Shown in pieces: positions 9,348 to 18,308 of a stretch of 64,000 nt of DNA (position 1 is its first letter; every line of letters starts with the position of its first letter). The DNA comes from an uncultured Oscillospiraceae bacterium (GTDB lineage: Bacteria > Bacillota > Clostridia > Oscillospirales > Oscillospiraceae), in NCBI GenBank assembly GCA_934646185.1, contig CAKUEH010000003.1, positions 62,001 to 126,000 of the forward strand, in the 5' to 3' direction. The notes below the pieces were generated by a model that was given only the letters and a program-made list of their open reading frames with translations, made no database searches and was not told where the DNA came from. A program made the translations under genes and the position numbers.

Positions 9348-12339
9348 TCCCTCTGCCGCCTATCGCGGCAAGCCCTTTTGGGCATGGAACGGAAAGCTGG
9401 AGGAACAGGAGCTCCTGCGGCAGATCGACGTGCTGCATGATATGGGCTTCGGCGGCTTTTTCATGCACTCGCGCACCGGCCTGCAGACGGAATATCTGGG
9501 CGATGACTGGTTCCGGCTGACGGACGCCTGCGTGAAAAAAGCGCGGGCACTCGGCATGGAGCCATGGATCTACGACGAGGATCGCTGGCCCAGCGGCTGT
9601 GCAGGCGGTCTTGTGACAAAGGAGCCGCAGTTCCGTCGCAAATATCTGACCCTGACGCTGAATGAAGCGGCGGATTCTTCGGAACCGCCGCTTGCAGTGT
9701 TTGCCGCGCGGGTCGGCGGGTGTTCCCTTGCGCCGGACTACCGCCGCTTTGACCAACTGCAGCCCGACGAATCGAAGCTGGTCTTCCGCGTCCACACCAT
9801 GCAGCCGCAGAGCGTTTATAACGGTTTTACGGATTCTGACCGCTTGAGCCTGGCCGCGACGGAGCGCTTTCTGGACGTGACGCACCGGCAATATGCCGCG
9901 CGCTGTGCCGAGTTTTCCTCGATCTGCGGCGTTTTTACCGACGAGCCGCACCGGGGGATGGTGTTTTCCGATTTTTCCGACCCCGGTGAAGAACGCCGCT
10001 GGTCGCTCCCGTGGACGGACGATCTGCCGGAGGCGTTTGAGGCAGCCTATGGCGAGCCGCTGCTGCCGCGTCTGCCGGAGCTGTTTCTGCTTCTGCGCGG
10101 GAAACCGGTTTCGAAGCTGAAGTGGCAGTACATGGAGCTGCTGCAGACGCTGTTTATGACGCGCTTTTTGCAGCCTGTCCGGCGCTGGGCGCAGGAAAAC
10201 GACTTAAAGACGACGGGACATTTTCTGCATGAGGATAGTCTGAGCGCGCAGGCCGTCCCGACCGGCTCGATGATGCGGTGCTATGAATACCTGGATGAGC
10301 CGGGGATCGACAATCTGACGGCGTTCAATTTTACGCCGTGGGCCGTCAAGCAGCTGGAGTCTGCTGCGAGGCAGTTTGGGAAGACGAAAAAGCTTTCAGA
10401 GTTGTTCGGCGCGACGGGCTGGCAGATGACATTTCAGGATTACGAGTACATTGCAAACTGGCAGACGCTTTTGGGCGTCAATATACGCTGCCCGCATCTG
10501 GCGTGGTACACAATGCAGGGGCAGGCAAAGCGGGATTATCCGGGGTCGTTTCTGCATCAGGCGACGTGGTACCGGGAGCATGCCGCACTGGAAGCGAAGC
10601 TCTCGCGGCTCGGCATGCTTATCTCGCAGGGAACGCCGGTCTGCCGGACGCTGGTGCTGCATCCGGTCGAAAGCCTCTGGTACCAGATCCATCCCGGCTG
10701 GGTAAACGGTCTGGACACCGCTGAACCGGCCATAAAAAGACTGGAACGGCAGTTCCGGCAGCTGTTCCAGTGGCTGATGCAGACGCAGACCGATTTTGAT
10801 TATGGCGACGAGGGCATTCTGGCCGCACATGCCGCAGTTGACGCCGCGCAGCCCGCTGCGCTCTGCGTTGAGCAGATGCGCTACCAACGGGTCGTGATCT
10901 GCGGCTGCACCTGCATCCGCACGTCGACGCTGCGGCTTTTGCAGGTCTTCGCCGCAGCGGGCGGCGAACTTGTCTGGATCGGCACTCCACCGCGCTATAT
11001 CGCCGGAGAAGCATCCTCCGCATGCGCTGCGCTTGCAGCAGCGGGCATAAGACTTCCCCTGCGCAAATCGGATGTGCTGCGCTATTTCCGCGCGCAGCCG
11101 CAATCGGTCAGAATTATGGATGACAACGCTGCCGCAGAGATCTATTTGCAGATGCGGCAGACGGATGACTGTATATTTGCATTTTTGTGGAATAAAAGCA
11201 TGAGCCGGACGCTGCACGATGTCCCGGTTCGCATCCCCGACGGCTTATACGCTGAATTGTGGGACTGCCGGGACGGGGCTGTATATGCGCTCCCGGTGCG
11301 AAACGACTGCGTTTCGGTCAGCCTTGCACCGGGTGCGGTGCGCACAGTGCGCCTTTGCCGCGAACAGCGTGCGCTCCCTCCCCTTCCCCTTCCGCCGCAG
11401 ACCGAGCCGGTCTTCCTTCGCTCCCCTGCCGGTTTCCATCTCAATGAGCCGAACGTGCTGCCGCTGGATCGGGCGGCGCTCTGGCTGGATGGCGAACTGC
11501 TCTGCGCGCAGGATGAAATTCTGAAGCTTGACCGCGTGCTGCGCAGCCGGCTGGGCATGGAGCAGCGAAGCGGCGAAATGCTCCAGCCATGGGCACGAAA
11601 AGGGCCGGATACATCCTATCCGATTCGACTGAGCTTCTCCGTTTTGTGTGAGCAGCTTCCACGGGCGCCGCTTCTGCTGGCGCTGGAGGATCTGCCTGCA
11701 CAGACGCTGACCGTCAACGGCATGACCGTCCCGCTTTGCAGGGCAGCAGGTTTCTGGGTCGATTCCTGCTTTTCCGTCTACACACTTCCGGCAGCTTGCT
11801 GGAAACTGGGTGAAAACCGGATCGAATGGACCGCATCGTATTCAGAAGCCTGCGGACTGGAATCGGCGTATTTGCTGGGAGACTTCGGCGTCTGGTTCCG
11901 TTCCGGAACGCCGGTAGTCGGGCGTCCGCCGCAGGCGCTCAAAATCGGGAATCTGGTCTATCAGGGTCTTCCGTTCTACAGCGGCAAGGTGCGGTACCTG
12001 TTTGACGCACCTGCCGTGAAGAAATTCTGGCTTCAGCTCGACAAACTCGGCGGAAGCTGCGCCGCAGCAGTCTGCGGTGGGGAACGGACTGTATTCTGGG
12101 GCTCTGACCCGATCTGCCTGCGTTCTGACGCAGCGCATACGCTGGAACTCGAACTGGTTTTGAATCGAAGAAACACATTCGGGCCGCTGCACCGCTTCCC
12201 GCGCAAACAGCCCTATATCGCGCCGGACAGCTTCACCTGTGACGACGTTTCCCGGTACTGCCTGTATCCGACCGGCCTTCTGTGCGCGCCGAAGGTCTAT
12301 TTTGAAGAATCAATATGCTTCGGAGGGATTCAACGATGA
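9319..12339 (+). CDS. Large GH106-like glycoside hydrolase, copy 1
   Basis: About 1006 residues, no signal peptide. The N-terminal signature PFWAWNGKLEEQELLRQI, then GFGGFFMHSRTGLQTEYLGD and EPWIYDEDRWPSGCAGG, defines a large family related to GH106 alpha-L-rhamnosidases; a barrel with acidic residues (for example GVFTDEPHRG near residue 210) is followed by a dimerisation/glutamine-amidotransferase-like part and C-terminal beta-sandwich domains. I infer a retaining or inverting exo-glycosidase on rhamnose or a related deoxysugar; the specificity is open. The reading frame begins with a TTG at 9307, but the ATG at 9319 matches the start of the paralogue better. It overlaps the preceding GH78 gene by 29 bases and the next gene by four. 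A paralogue lies at 28330-31314. Confidence 0.72.
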   Translation: MKTLEQEFYNPSAAYRGKPFWAWNGKLEEQELLRQIDVLHDMGFGGFFMHSRTGLQTEYLGDDWFRLTDACVKKARALGMEPWIYDEDRWPSGCAGGLVTKEPQFRRKYLTLTLNEAADSSEPPLAVFAARVGGCSLAPDYRRFDQLQPDESKLVFRVHTMQPQSVYNGFTDSDRLSLAATERFLDVTHRQYAARCAEFSSICGVFTDEPHRGMVFSDFSDPGEERRWSLPWTDDLPEAFEAAYGEPLLPRLPELFLLLRGKPVSKLKWQYMELLQTLFMTRFLQPVRRWAQENDLKTTGHFLHEDSLSAQAVPTGSMMRCYEYLDEPGIDNLTAFNFTPWAVKQLESAARQFGKTKKLSELFGATGWQMTFQDYEYIANWQTLLGVNIRCPHLAWYTMQGQAKRDYPGSFLHQATWYREHAALEAKLSRLGMLISQGTPVCRTLVLHPVESLWYQIHPGWVNGLDTAEPAIKRLERQFRQLFQWLMQTQTDFDYGDEGILAAHAAVDAAQPAALCVEQMRYQRVVICGCTCIRTSTLRLLQVFAAAGGELVWIGTPPRYIAGEASSACAALAAAGIRLPLRKSDVLRYFRAQPQSVRIMDDNAAAEIYLQMRQTDDCIFAFLWNKSMSRTLHDVPVRIPDGLYAELWDCRDGAVYALPVRNDCVSVSLAPGAVRTVRLCREQRALPPLPLPPQTEPVFLRSPAGFHLNEPNVLPLDRAALWLDGELLCAQDEILKLDRVLRSRLGMEQRSGEMLQPWARKGPDTSYPIRLSFSVLCEQLPRAPLLLALEDLPAQTLTVNGMTVPLCRAAGFWVDSCFSVYTLPAACWKLGENRIEWTASYSEACGLESAYLLGDFGVWFRSGTPVVGRPPQALKIGNLVYQGLPFYSGKVRYLFDAPAVKKFWLQLDKLGGSCAAAVCGGERTVFWGSDPICLRSDAAHTLELELVLNRRNTFGPLHRFPRKQPYIAPDSFTCDDVSRYCLYPTGLLCAPKVYFEESICFGGIQR

Positions 12340-14585
12340 AGAACCAATTTTCCGCAGACTACGCTTCCTATGAAATTTTTGAGCCGAACCGCAATCGCTT
12401 CTGGTACAACCAGCTGTTCAACGCAGATGGGTACACGGCAAGCGTCACAAATGTCGGGCACGGCACCAGCCGTTATATCGACCAGACTGCCACGCATGCT
12501 ATTCTGAATGAGCGCGAGGAACGGTTTCTCTATCTGCGAGACGAAGAAAGCAAAGCATGCTGGAGCATCGGCCAGTTTCCGCTGATGGAGCCTGTCGACC
12601 GTCTTTTCTGCGAGCATTCCATGGGCTTCTCCCGAATCGAAACGGACAATCTTGGAATTGAAGCCGCGTGGACGCTGTTTGTCCCGGTTCACGGATATCA
12701 TGAGGTTTGGCTGCTGCGTCTTCGTAACACGACAGACCGGCCGCGCACGATCAGCGCGTTCCCGCTCGTCTCGTTCGACCTCGGCGGCTTTCAGCAGCCC
12801 GCCTATTATGTGCCCTTCAACTGTACGGAGACGATCTTTGACAAGAACCTGCAAGGCATTTTCGCGTGGAACAAAAACCCGCACAACCCGCACCCGCGTT
12901 ACAGCGGCTTCCTTGCCAGCAGTCTGCCGCCGGCCGCATATGACGGCTGTCTGGAACGGTTTCTTGGCATCATGGGCTCCATTGCACGTCCGGAACGGTT
13001 GCTTGCTGGGGAAGCCTGCACCAACAGTCTGACGACAGTGCTTGGCCTTGGCGCGGTTTTGCAGAATACCATGACGCTTTCGCCCGGTCAGGAGCAGACG
13101 ATCTGCTATGCGGCGGGACTTGCCACTTCCCTGGAGGATGCGCGCAATACCGCGCAGGAGAGTTTCCGCGACCCGCAGGCGCAGTTAGAGGACGCGCAGC
13201 GCGCAATGCGGCAAAAATATGATACGCTGCACGCACAGACGCCCGATGTGCGCGTCAATTCCATCCTCAATTACTGGACGCAGAAGCAGGTCGATTTCTG
13301 CTCCCTCGGGAAAAAGGCGGTGCGCGATAATGCGCAGATCGCAATGGCGCAGCTGAATTTCGCGCCGGAGCAGGCGGAGCGGACGATCAGCGAATGTCTG
13401 TGTCACCAGTATCAGGATGGTCATGCCGTTCTGGGCTTTGGCCCGACGCTTGACCCAAACCTCTACTCTGACCCGCATATGTGGCTGATCCTTGCATGCT
13501 GCGAGCTTGTAAAGGAAACAGGCGATGCCTCGTTCCTGCAAAAAAAGCTGCCGTTCCAGGACGGTGGCGAAGCGGAGGTTTACGAGCATCTGAAGCGCGC
13601 GATGCAGTATATGATAAACGACGCGGGCGCGCACGGGATTCCCCGCATCCGCTACGCCGACTGGAACGACGCACTGAACATCGACGATCCGGAGGCGGAA
13701 TCCGTCTTTATGGCCATGGCAATGGCGTGGGCATGCAAAGAGCTTGCCGCGCTCAGCCGTTTCCTCGGTGATAACGCATACGCCCAGCAGCTGCTCGAGC
13801 AGCGGGCAGCGCTGGTCAGGACGATCAACCGCGAAGCCTGGGACGGAGAATGGTATTTGCGTGCGTTCAGCAAATTTGGCCCCGTCGGCTCGAAATCCAG
13901 TCCGACAGGCGGCAACATCTATATCAACCCGCAGGTCTGGTCGATCCTGGCCGACGTCGTACCGGAAGACCGGCTGGACGCAGTTCTGACTGCAATCGAC
14001 AAAATGGACAAAAAATACGGCATCCAGCTCTGTGAGCCCGCCTACCCGCACTATGACAGTCATGTCGGCAGAATGTCCGGCATGCTTCCGGGGCTGTTTG
14101 AAAACGGCGGTGTGTATAATCACTGCAACGCATTCAAGATCATGGCTGACTGCAGGCTTGGCCGGGCGGAGCAGGCGCTTTCCACGCTCCACAAGATGAT
14201 CCCGGACAGTAAGGACAATCCTGTGTCCATCACCGGCGCGGAGCCGTATCTGTTCGTAAACTGCTGGTGCATGCACCCGTCGTTCTTCACGCGGATCTGG
14301 TTCGGCTGGTTTACCGGCACGTCCGCATGGGCGCTGCGCGGCTTCTATGAGGGCATCTGCGGCCTGCGACGGGAATACGGCGGGCTGCGGGTGCAGCCCT
14401 GCATCCCAGAATCATGGAAGGAGCTGACGCTGACGCGCACGTTCCGCGGTTGCCGGTATCATATTCATATTTATAACACAGGAAGCGGGAAACCGGAGGT
14501 CACAGTCGACGGGAATCGCCTTGCAGACAATCTTCTGCCCGTTCTGAACGACGGACAGGTACACGACGTGGTTGTGCGGACATAA
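12336..14585 (+). CDS. GH94-type glycoside phosphorylase (cellobiose/chitobiose phosphorylase family)
   Basis: About 749 residues. The N-terminal beta-sandwich shows SVTNVGHGTSRYIDQ; the (alpha/alpha)6 barrel carries IRYADWNDALNIDDPE around residue 440, where the GDWND-like Asp is the general acid, then GGNIYINPQVWSIL, GRMSGMLPGLFENGGVYNHC and WFTGTSAWAL, all family hallmarks. Such enzymes cleave a beta-glycosidic bond of an imported disaccharide with phosphate to give a sugar-1-phosphate, saving ATP. The ATG at 12336 follows CGGAGGGATTCAACG and overlaps the upstream stop (ATGA). The phosphorylase class is well supported; the disaccharide is unknown and need not be cellobiose. Confidence 0.85.
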   Translation: MKNQFSADYASYEIFEPNRNRFWYNQLFNADGYTASVTNVGHGTSRYIDQTATHAILNEREERFLYLRDEESKACWSIGQFPLMEPVDRLFCEHSMGFSRIETDNLGIEAAWTLFVPVHGYHEVWLLRLRNTTDRPRTISAFPLVSFDLGGFQQPAYYVPFNCTETIFDKNLQGIFAWNKNPHNPHPRYSGFLASSLPPAAYDGCLERFLGIMGSIARPERLLAGEACTNSLTTVLGLGAVLQNTMTLSPGQEQTICYAAGLATSLEDARNTAQESFRDPQAQLEDAQRAMRQKYDTLHAQTPDVRVNSILNYWTQKQVDFCSLGKKAVRDNAQIAMAQLNFAPEQAERTISECLCHQYQDGHAVLGFGPTLDPNLYSDPHMWLILACCELVKETGDASFLQKKLPFQDGGEAEVYEHLKRAMQYMINDAGAHGIPRIRYADWNDALNIDDPEAESVFMAMAMAWACKELAALSRFLGDNAYAQQLLEQRAALVRTINREAWDGEWYLRAFSKFGPVGSKSSPTGGNIYINPQVWSILADVVPEDRLDAVLTAIDKMDKKYGIQLCEPAYPHYDSHVGRMSGMLPGLFENGGVYNHCNAFKIMADCRLGRAEQALSTLHKMIPDSKDNPVSITGAEPYLFVNCWCMHPSFFTRIWFGWFTGTSAWALRGFYEGICGLRREYGGLRVQPCIPESWKELTLTRTFRGCRYHIHIYNTGSGKPEVTVDGNRLADNLLPVLNDGQVHDVVVRT

Positions 14586-14602
14586 TCCGGGAGGCTAACA
14601 CC

Positions 14603-15349
14603 ATGCAGATCAGGGTCATGAGCTTCAACATCCAGCATTGCCTGAATTACCGGACGCGGCAGATCGATTTTGATCTGTTCGCGCAGGTAATCCGGCAGTC
14701 CAGGGCCGATATCGTCGGTCTGAACGAGGTCAACGGCAGGGGTACAGGCGCAGACTATCTGCCGCAGGCTGAGATTCTGGCCGAAAAGCTGGGATTTCAC
14801 GCCTATTTCGCACAAGCGATCGCGTTTGATGGCGTCAATCCCTACGGAAACGCGCTGCTGTCCCGTTATCCGATCGAGGCAGCGCGGACGATTCTTATCC
14901 CGGATCCGGAGACACGCGGATATGACGGGTATTATGAGACGCGCTGTCTGCTGAAGGCTGTCGTCCGGACGCCGCAGCCGCTCACGGTCTGTGTGACCCA
15001 TTTCGGGCTGAACCCTGACGAGCAGGCGCTTGCGCAGAAAACTGTCCTTGCGCAGATTGAAGATCAGCGCTGCATTCTAATGGGCGATTTCAATACGACG
15101 CCGGATGCGGAACTGCTGCAGAGCATTCGCGCCCGCATGACCGATACCGCGGCTCTGCTTCAGGGTTCTGTCAAAACGTTCCCATCTGACCATCCGGACA
15201 GAAAGCTTGACTATCTGTTCCTCAGCCGCGATCTAACCGCGCAGAGCGCGGAGATTCTGCCGATCATCGCTTCCGATCACCGGCCATATTCTGCGCCGAC
15301 GATTGGGTGCGGCTTGCGCAGGAGGCCGGTATGCAGTACATCGTCGTGA
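14603..15349 (+). CDS. Endonuclease/exonuclease/phosphatase-family protein, C-terminus altered by deletion joint
   Basis: The start at 14603 follows CCGGGAGG. All metal and catalytic motifs of the EEP fold are visible: MSFNIQHC (Asn), LNEVN (Glu), VTHFGL (His), MGDFNTTPD (Asp-Asn) and SDHRP (Asp-His) near residue 225. Many members inside sugar loci are phosphodiesterases or metal-dependent phosphatases of unknown substrate. The native protein normally ends a few residues after SDHRP. Here the frame runs into TIGCGLRRRPVCSTSS, which is out-of-frame fucosidase DNA, so the last native residues were lost in the fusion near 15285-15295. All known catalytic residues remain, so the enzyme may still work. 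Confidence 0.8.
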   Translation: MQIRVMSFNIQHCLNYRTRQIDFDLFAQVIRQSRADIVGLNEVNGRGTGADYLPQAEILAEKLGFHAYFAQAIAFDGVNPYGNALLSRYPIEAARTILIPDPETRGYDGYYETRCLLKAVVRTPQPLTVCVTHFGLNPDEQALAQKTVLAQIEDQRCILMGDFNTTPDAELLQSIRARMTDTAALLQGSVKTFPSDHPDRKLDYLFLSRDLTAQSAEILPIIASDHRPYSAPTIGCGLRRRPVCSTSS

Positions 15350-16071
15350 CCGCCAAGCACCATGAGGGCTTTGCGCTTTTCGACACAAACTATGACCATT
15401 ATAACTGCGTGACCGGCGCGCCGTTTGGCCGCGATCTGATCGCAGAGCTGGCAGAAGCCTGCGCAAAGCACAGCATGAAGCTGGGGCTTTACTATTCGCA
15501 GGAGCTGGACTGGCACGAGCCGGACGGCGGCGGTTACGGTACAAAGGAGCTGAACTGCGGCTGCATGAGCTGGACAAATGACTGGGATTTTCCGGACAAC
15601 GCGCATAAAAACTATGCGCGCTTGTTTGAACGCAAGATCAAAACGCAGGTCAAAGAGCTGCTGACAAATTACGGTGAGCTGGCGCTCATCTGGTTTGATA
15701 CGCCGAACGACATCACCGATGCGCAGAGCATGGAGCTGTATCGCATGGTCAAGCAGTATCAGCCGGACTGCCTCATCAACTCCCGTATTTCACGCAATGA
15801 ATCGGTCGGGGATTATCGCTCATGGGGCGACAATGAAATCCCGGAGGCATACCAGAAGAACGGTCTGTTTGAAACACCGGCAACGCTGAACGACACGTGG
15901 GGCTATAAGCCGTTCGATGAAAACTGGAAATCCACGGAGGAGGTTCTGCGCCTTAAGCAGCATCTGCATGCGCGCGGCATCAACTATCTTCTGAATGTAG
16001 GCCCGGACCCGATGGGCCGCATTCCGGCGCCCGCACAGGAGATCCTGCGCAAGGTCGGAACCCTCGGATGA
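15289..16071 (+). pseudogene. GH29 alpha-L-fucosidase, N-terminally truncated remnant
   Basis: In the frame beginning near 15289 the protein reads FCADDWVRLAQEAGMQYIVV, then TAKHHEGFALFDT, GLYYSQELDWHEPDGG and LALIWFDTPNDIT (the WFD Asp is the nucleophile in GH29), ending with YLLNVGPDPMGRIPAPAQ, a family hallmark. Roughly the first 80-100 residues of the barrel and any start codon with a ribosome site are missing; the only candidate start, a GTG at 15307, is internal to the fold. The upstream sequence is the C-terminal end of the phosphatase-family gene in another frame. I call it a pseudogene made by deletion. It removed or once removed fucose from imported glycans. Confidence 0.85.
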
Positions 16072-16074
16072 CGC

Positions 16075-16104
16075 AAAGCTGCCCGGCTGCCGCCGGGCAG
16101 CTTT
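16075..16104. terminator. Bidirectional terminator-like hairpin between convergent genes
   Basis: AAAGCTGCCCGG (16075-16086) pairs perfectly with CCGGGCAGCTTT (16093-16104) over a six-base loop, exactly between the plus-strand fucosidase remnant and the minus-strand GH78 stop. The A/T ends give a short U-run on both strands. Confidence 0.7.
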
Positions 16105-16113
16105 GATCGATCT

Positions 16114-18303
16114 CTATCTGCCCGTGAAAGCGCCTGAAATGAATTGTTCAGCCGAAAATCGATACGTCCCCGGTGCAGCGCGGCGGCTGATCCCGTGGAG
16201 CCGGATCTCTGCGTCCACCGGCGTTGAAAACTCGAAACAGACTGTGCCGTCCCGCCATGTCCAGGCAGATCTGCAGATGCCGTGCGGGGTATGCAGCTCC
16301 GCCTCGAACGATCGCAGCCGCCGGTCCGGAACAGGCGCAAAGAGCACGGCTGCATAGCCCGGCTTCCCCGGCCGGATGCCGCCTGCCGCGCCGTACAGCC
16401 AGTCGGCGACCGCGCCGTAGGCATGGTGATTGAACGAGTTCATATCCGCGCTCCAGAACGAGCCGTCCGCCTTTCGGCTGTCCCAATGCTCCCAGACGGT
16501 CGTTGCGCCCATTTTGACCGAGAACAGCCACGATGGCGCTTCCGTCTGCAAAAGAAGGTCGTAGGCCGTCTGCGCATAGCCGTTTTCGCTCAGAGCGTGT
16601 AATAGATACGGCGTTCCGACAAAGCCGGTCGTCAGGCGGTTTCCGTTGCGCCGAACCAGCTCCGCAAGCTGCGCGGCGACGCGTTCCGGCTCTGCCGTAA
16701 GACCGAAATGCAGCGCCAGCGCGCATTCGGTCTGCGTCCGGCAGTCCGGAAACGTCTTCTGATGTGTAGTACGAATTGTTTCAAACAGTTGGCGGTACGC
16801 AGCGCCGTCCATATCCAGCGCGTCCATCGCCTGCGCCAGAAGCTGCGCGGAATGCGCGTAAAAGGCCGTTGCGATAAACTCCTTCCGGGAAGCGCCGGTA
16901 TAATTATCCTCTCCGGCGTCGAGCGCCAGCCAGTCGCCGTACTGGTGGCCGGTGTTCCAGATGCAGCCGTCTCCGGCGGCTTTGCGCACATATTCGACCC
17001 ACTTCTGCATCATGGGCAGGTGCTCGCGCAGAAGCGTCTTGTCTCCGTATGCCTGATAGAGCTGCCACGGGCAGATCACCGCCGCGTCGGCCCACGCCGA
17101 GCCGCCGCAGAACAGCGCGGGATCTTTCGTAAACAAGCCGACATTGGGGACAAAGTGGGAAACCGCGCCGTCCTCGCGCTGCTCCGCCGCCATGTCGCGC
17201 AGCCATTTCGCAAAGAAGCGCTTTCCGTCAAACGTATGGGCGATCGCACGGACGGAGACCTGTGCGTCGCCTGTCCAGCCAAGCCGCTCGTCGCGCTGCG
17301 GGCAGTCGGTCGGCACGTCCAGCAGGTTGTCCTTTTCGCCCCAGACAATATTCTGATACAGCTGATTCAGAAGCGGGTCGGACGTGTGGATCCAGCCGGT
17401 TCTCTGGAGGTCGGAATAGACGCAGATCGCTGTGAAATTCTCCGCCTGCCACCCCTCCGGCGCTTCATCCACGCGCAGATAGCGGAAGCCGTAAAACGTG
17501 TGGTGGGCGCGGCCGGTCTGGATTCCGCCGCGGCAGATATATTCCATTCTGGCTCTTGCGCTGCGGTAGTTTTCGGTATAGAAATTCCCGTCCGCGTCGA
17601 GCACCTCCGCGCAGGAGAGCACGATGCGCTCGCCTGTGCGGGCCTGCACGGTAAATTCTGCATAGCCCGTGATCTCCTGCCCAAAATCGAGCACCGTTTC
17701 GCCCTTCGGCGTATGCAGAACAGCGACCGGCTTGAGCCGTTCGTGCTCCGTAATGATCTCGCCCTCCTGCGGGATCAACATCTGTTTCCCGCAGCTGTCC
17801 GTCCGGCAGAAGCGCCAGCTTTCCGGCGTGACGCGCGCGTCATACGTTTCGCCGTCGTAAATGTCGCTGAACCGGATCGGGCTTTCGGCCCATTGCCAGC
17901 TTTCGTCGGTCGCGTACTCCCGCGTACCGTCCGCGTCGGTCAGCTGCAGCGCCGCCAGCAGGCGCGGGCTGTCCGCAAGCGCCTGATAGGCACCGGCGGA
18001 GATCCGCCCGGCGAACCAGCCCTTTCCGAGCGTGACGGTCAGCTCGTTTTCCGCGCGCAGCAGCGCCGTCAGATCGCAGGCCTGCACCTGCAGTCGCGTC
18101 GGATAGCTTGTCCAGCCGGGGGCCAGAAAGAAGCCCCCGATCCGCTGGCCGTTCAGAAACGCCTCGTAGACACCGAGCGCGGTGATTTCCAGCTTTGCTG
18201 TTGTGCCGGGGCGCGCGGTAAAGTGCTTTCGGAAAATGGGGCATACCTCGCCGATATCCTCCGACGGACAGATCCAGCTTGCGTGCGCTAAAATCTGACT
18301 CAT
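16114..18303 (-). CDS. GH78 alpha-L-rhamnosidase
   Basis: About 729 residues, no signal peptide. N-terminal beta-sandwich domains (LGVYEAFLNGQRIGGFFLAP, YLRVDEAPEGW) precede the catalytic (alpha/alpha)6 barrel with the classical GH78 segment VPTDCPQRDERLGWTGDAQ (about residues 330-350), whose acidic residues form the active site, and GATTVWEHWDS further on; a C-terminal beta-sandwich (LHTPHGICRSAWTW) ends it. The enzyme hydrolyses terminal alpha-L-rhamnose. The ATG at 18303 is six bases after the stop of the upstream GH20-like gene; an in-frame TTG at 18315 would overlap that gene. It is the second, structurally distinct rhamnosidase of the locus. Confidence 0.9.
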   Translation of the reverse strand: MSQILAHASWICPSEDIGEVCPIFRKHFTARPGTTAKLEITALGVYEAFLNGQRIGGFFLAPGWTSYPTRLQVQACDLTALLRAENELTVTLGKGWFAGRISAGAYQALADSPRLLAALQLTDADGTREYATDESWQWAESPIRFSDIYDGETYDARVTPESWRFCRTDSCGKQMLIPQEGEIITEHERLKPVAVLHTPKGETVLDFGQEITGYAEFTVQARTGERIVLSCAEVLDADGNFYTENYRSARARMEYICRGGIQTGRAHHTFYGFRYLRVDEAPEGWQAENFTAICVYSDLQRTGWIHTSDPLLNQLYQNIVWGEKDNLLDVPTDCPQRDERLGWTGDAQVSVRAIAHTFDGKRFFAKWLRDMAAEQREDGAVSHFVPNVGLFTKDPALFCGGSAWADAAVICPWQLYQAYGDKTLLREHLPMMQKWVEYVRKAAGDGCIWNTGHQYGDWLALDAGEDNYTGASRKEFIATAFYAHSAQLLAQAMDALDMDGAAYRQLFETIRTTHQKTFPDCRTQTECALALHFGLTAEPERVAAQLAELVRRNGNRLTTGFVGTPYLLHALSENGYAQTAYDLLLQTEAPSWLFSVKMGATTVWEHWDSRKADGSFWSADMNSFNHHAYGAVADWLYGAAGGIRPGKPGYAAVLFAPVPDRRLRSFEAELHTPHGICRSAWTWRDGTVCFEFSTPVDAEIRLHGISRRAAPGTYRFSAEQFISGAFTGR

Positions 18304-18308
18304 AGGTT

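Noticed and set aside
15307..16071. An intact short fucosidase starting at GTG 15307
   Set aside because: The start lies inside the catalytic barrel, has no ribosome site of its own, and lacks the N-terminal strands of GH29.
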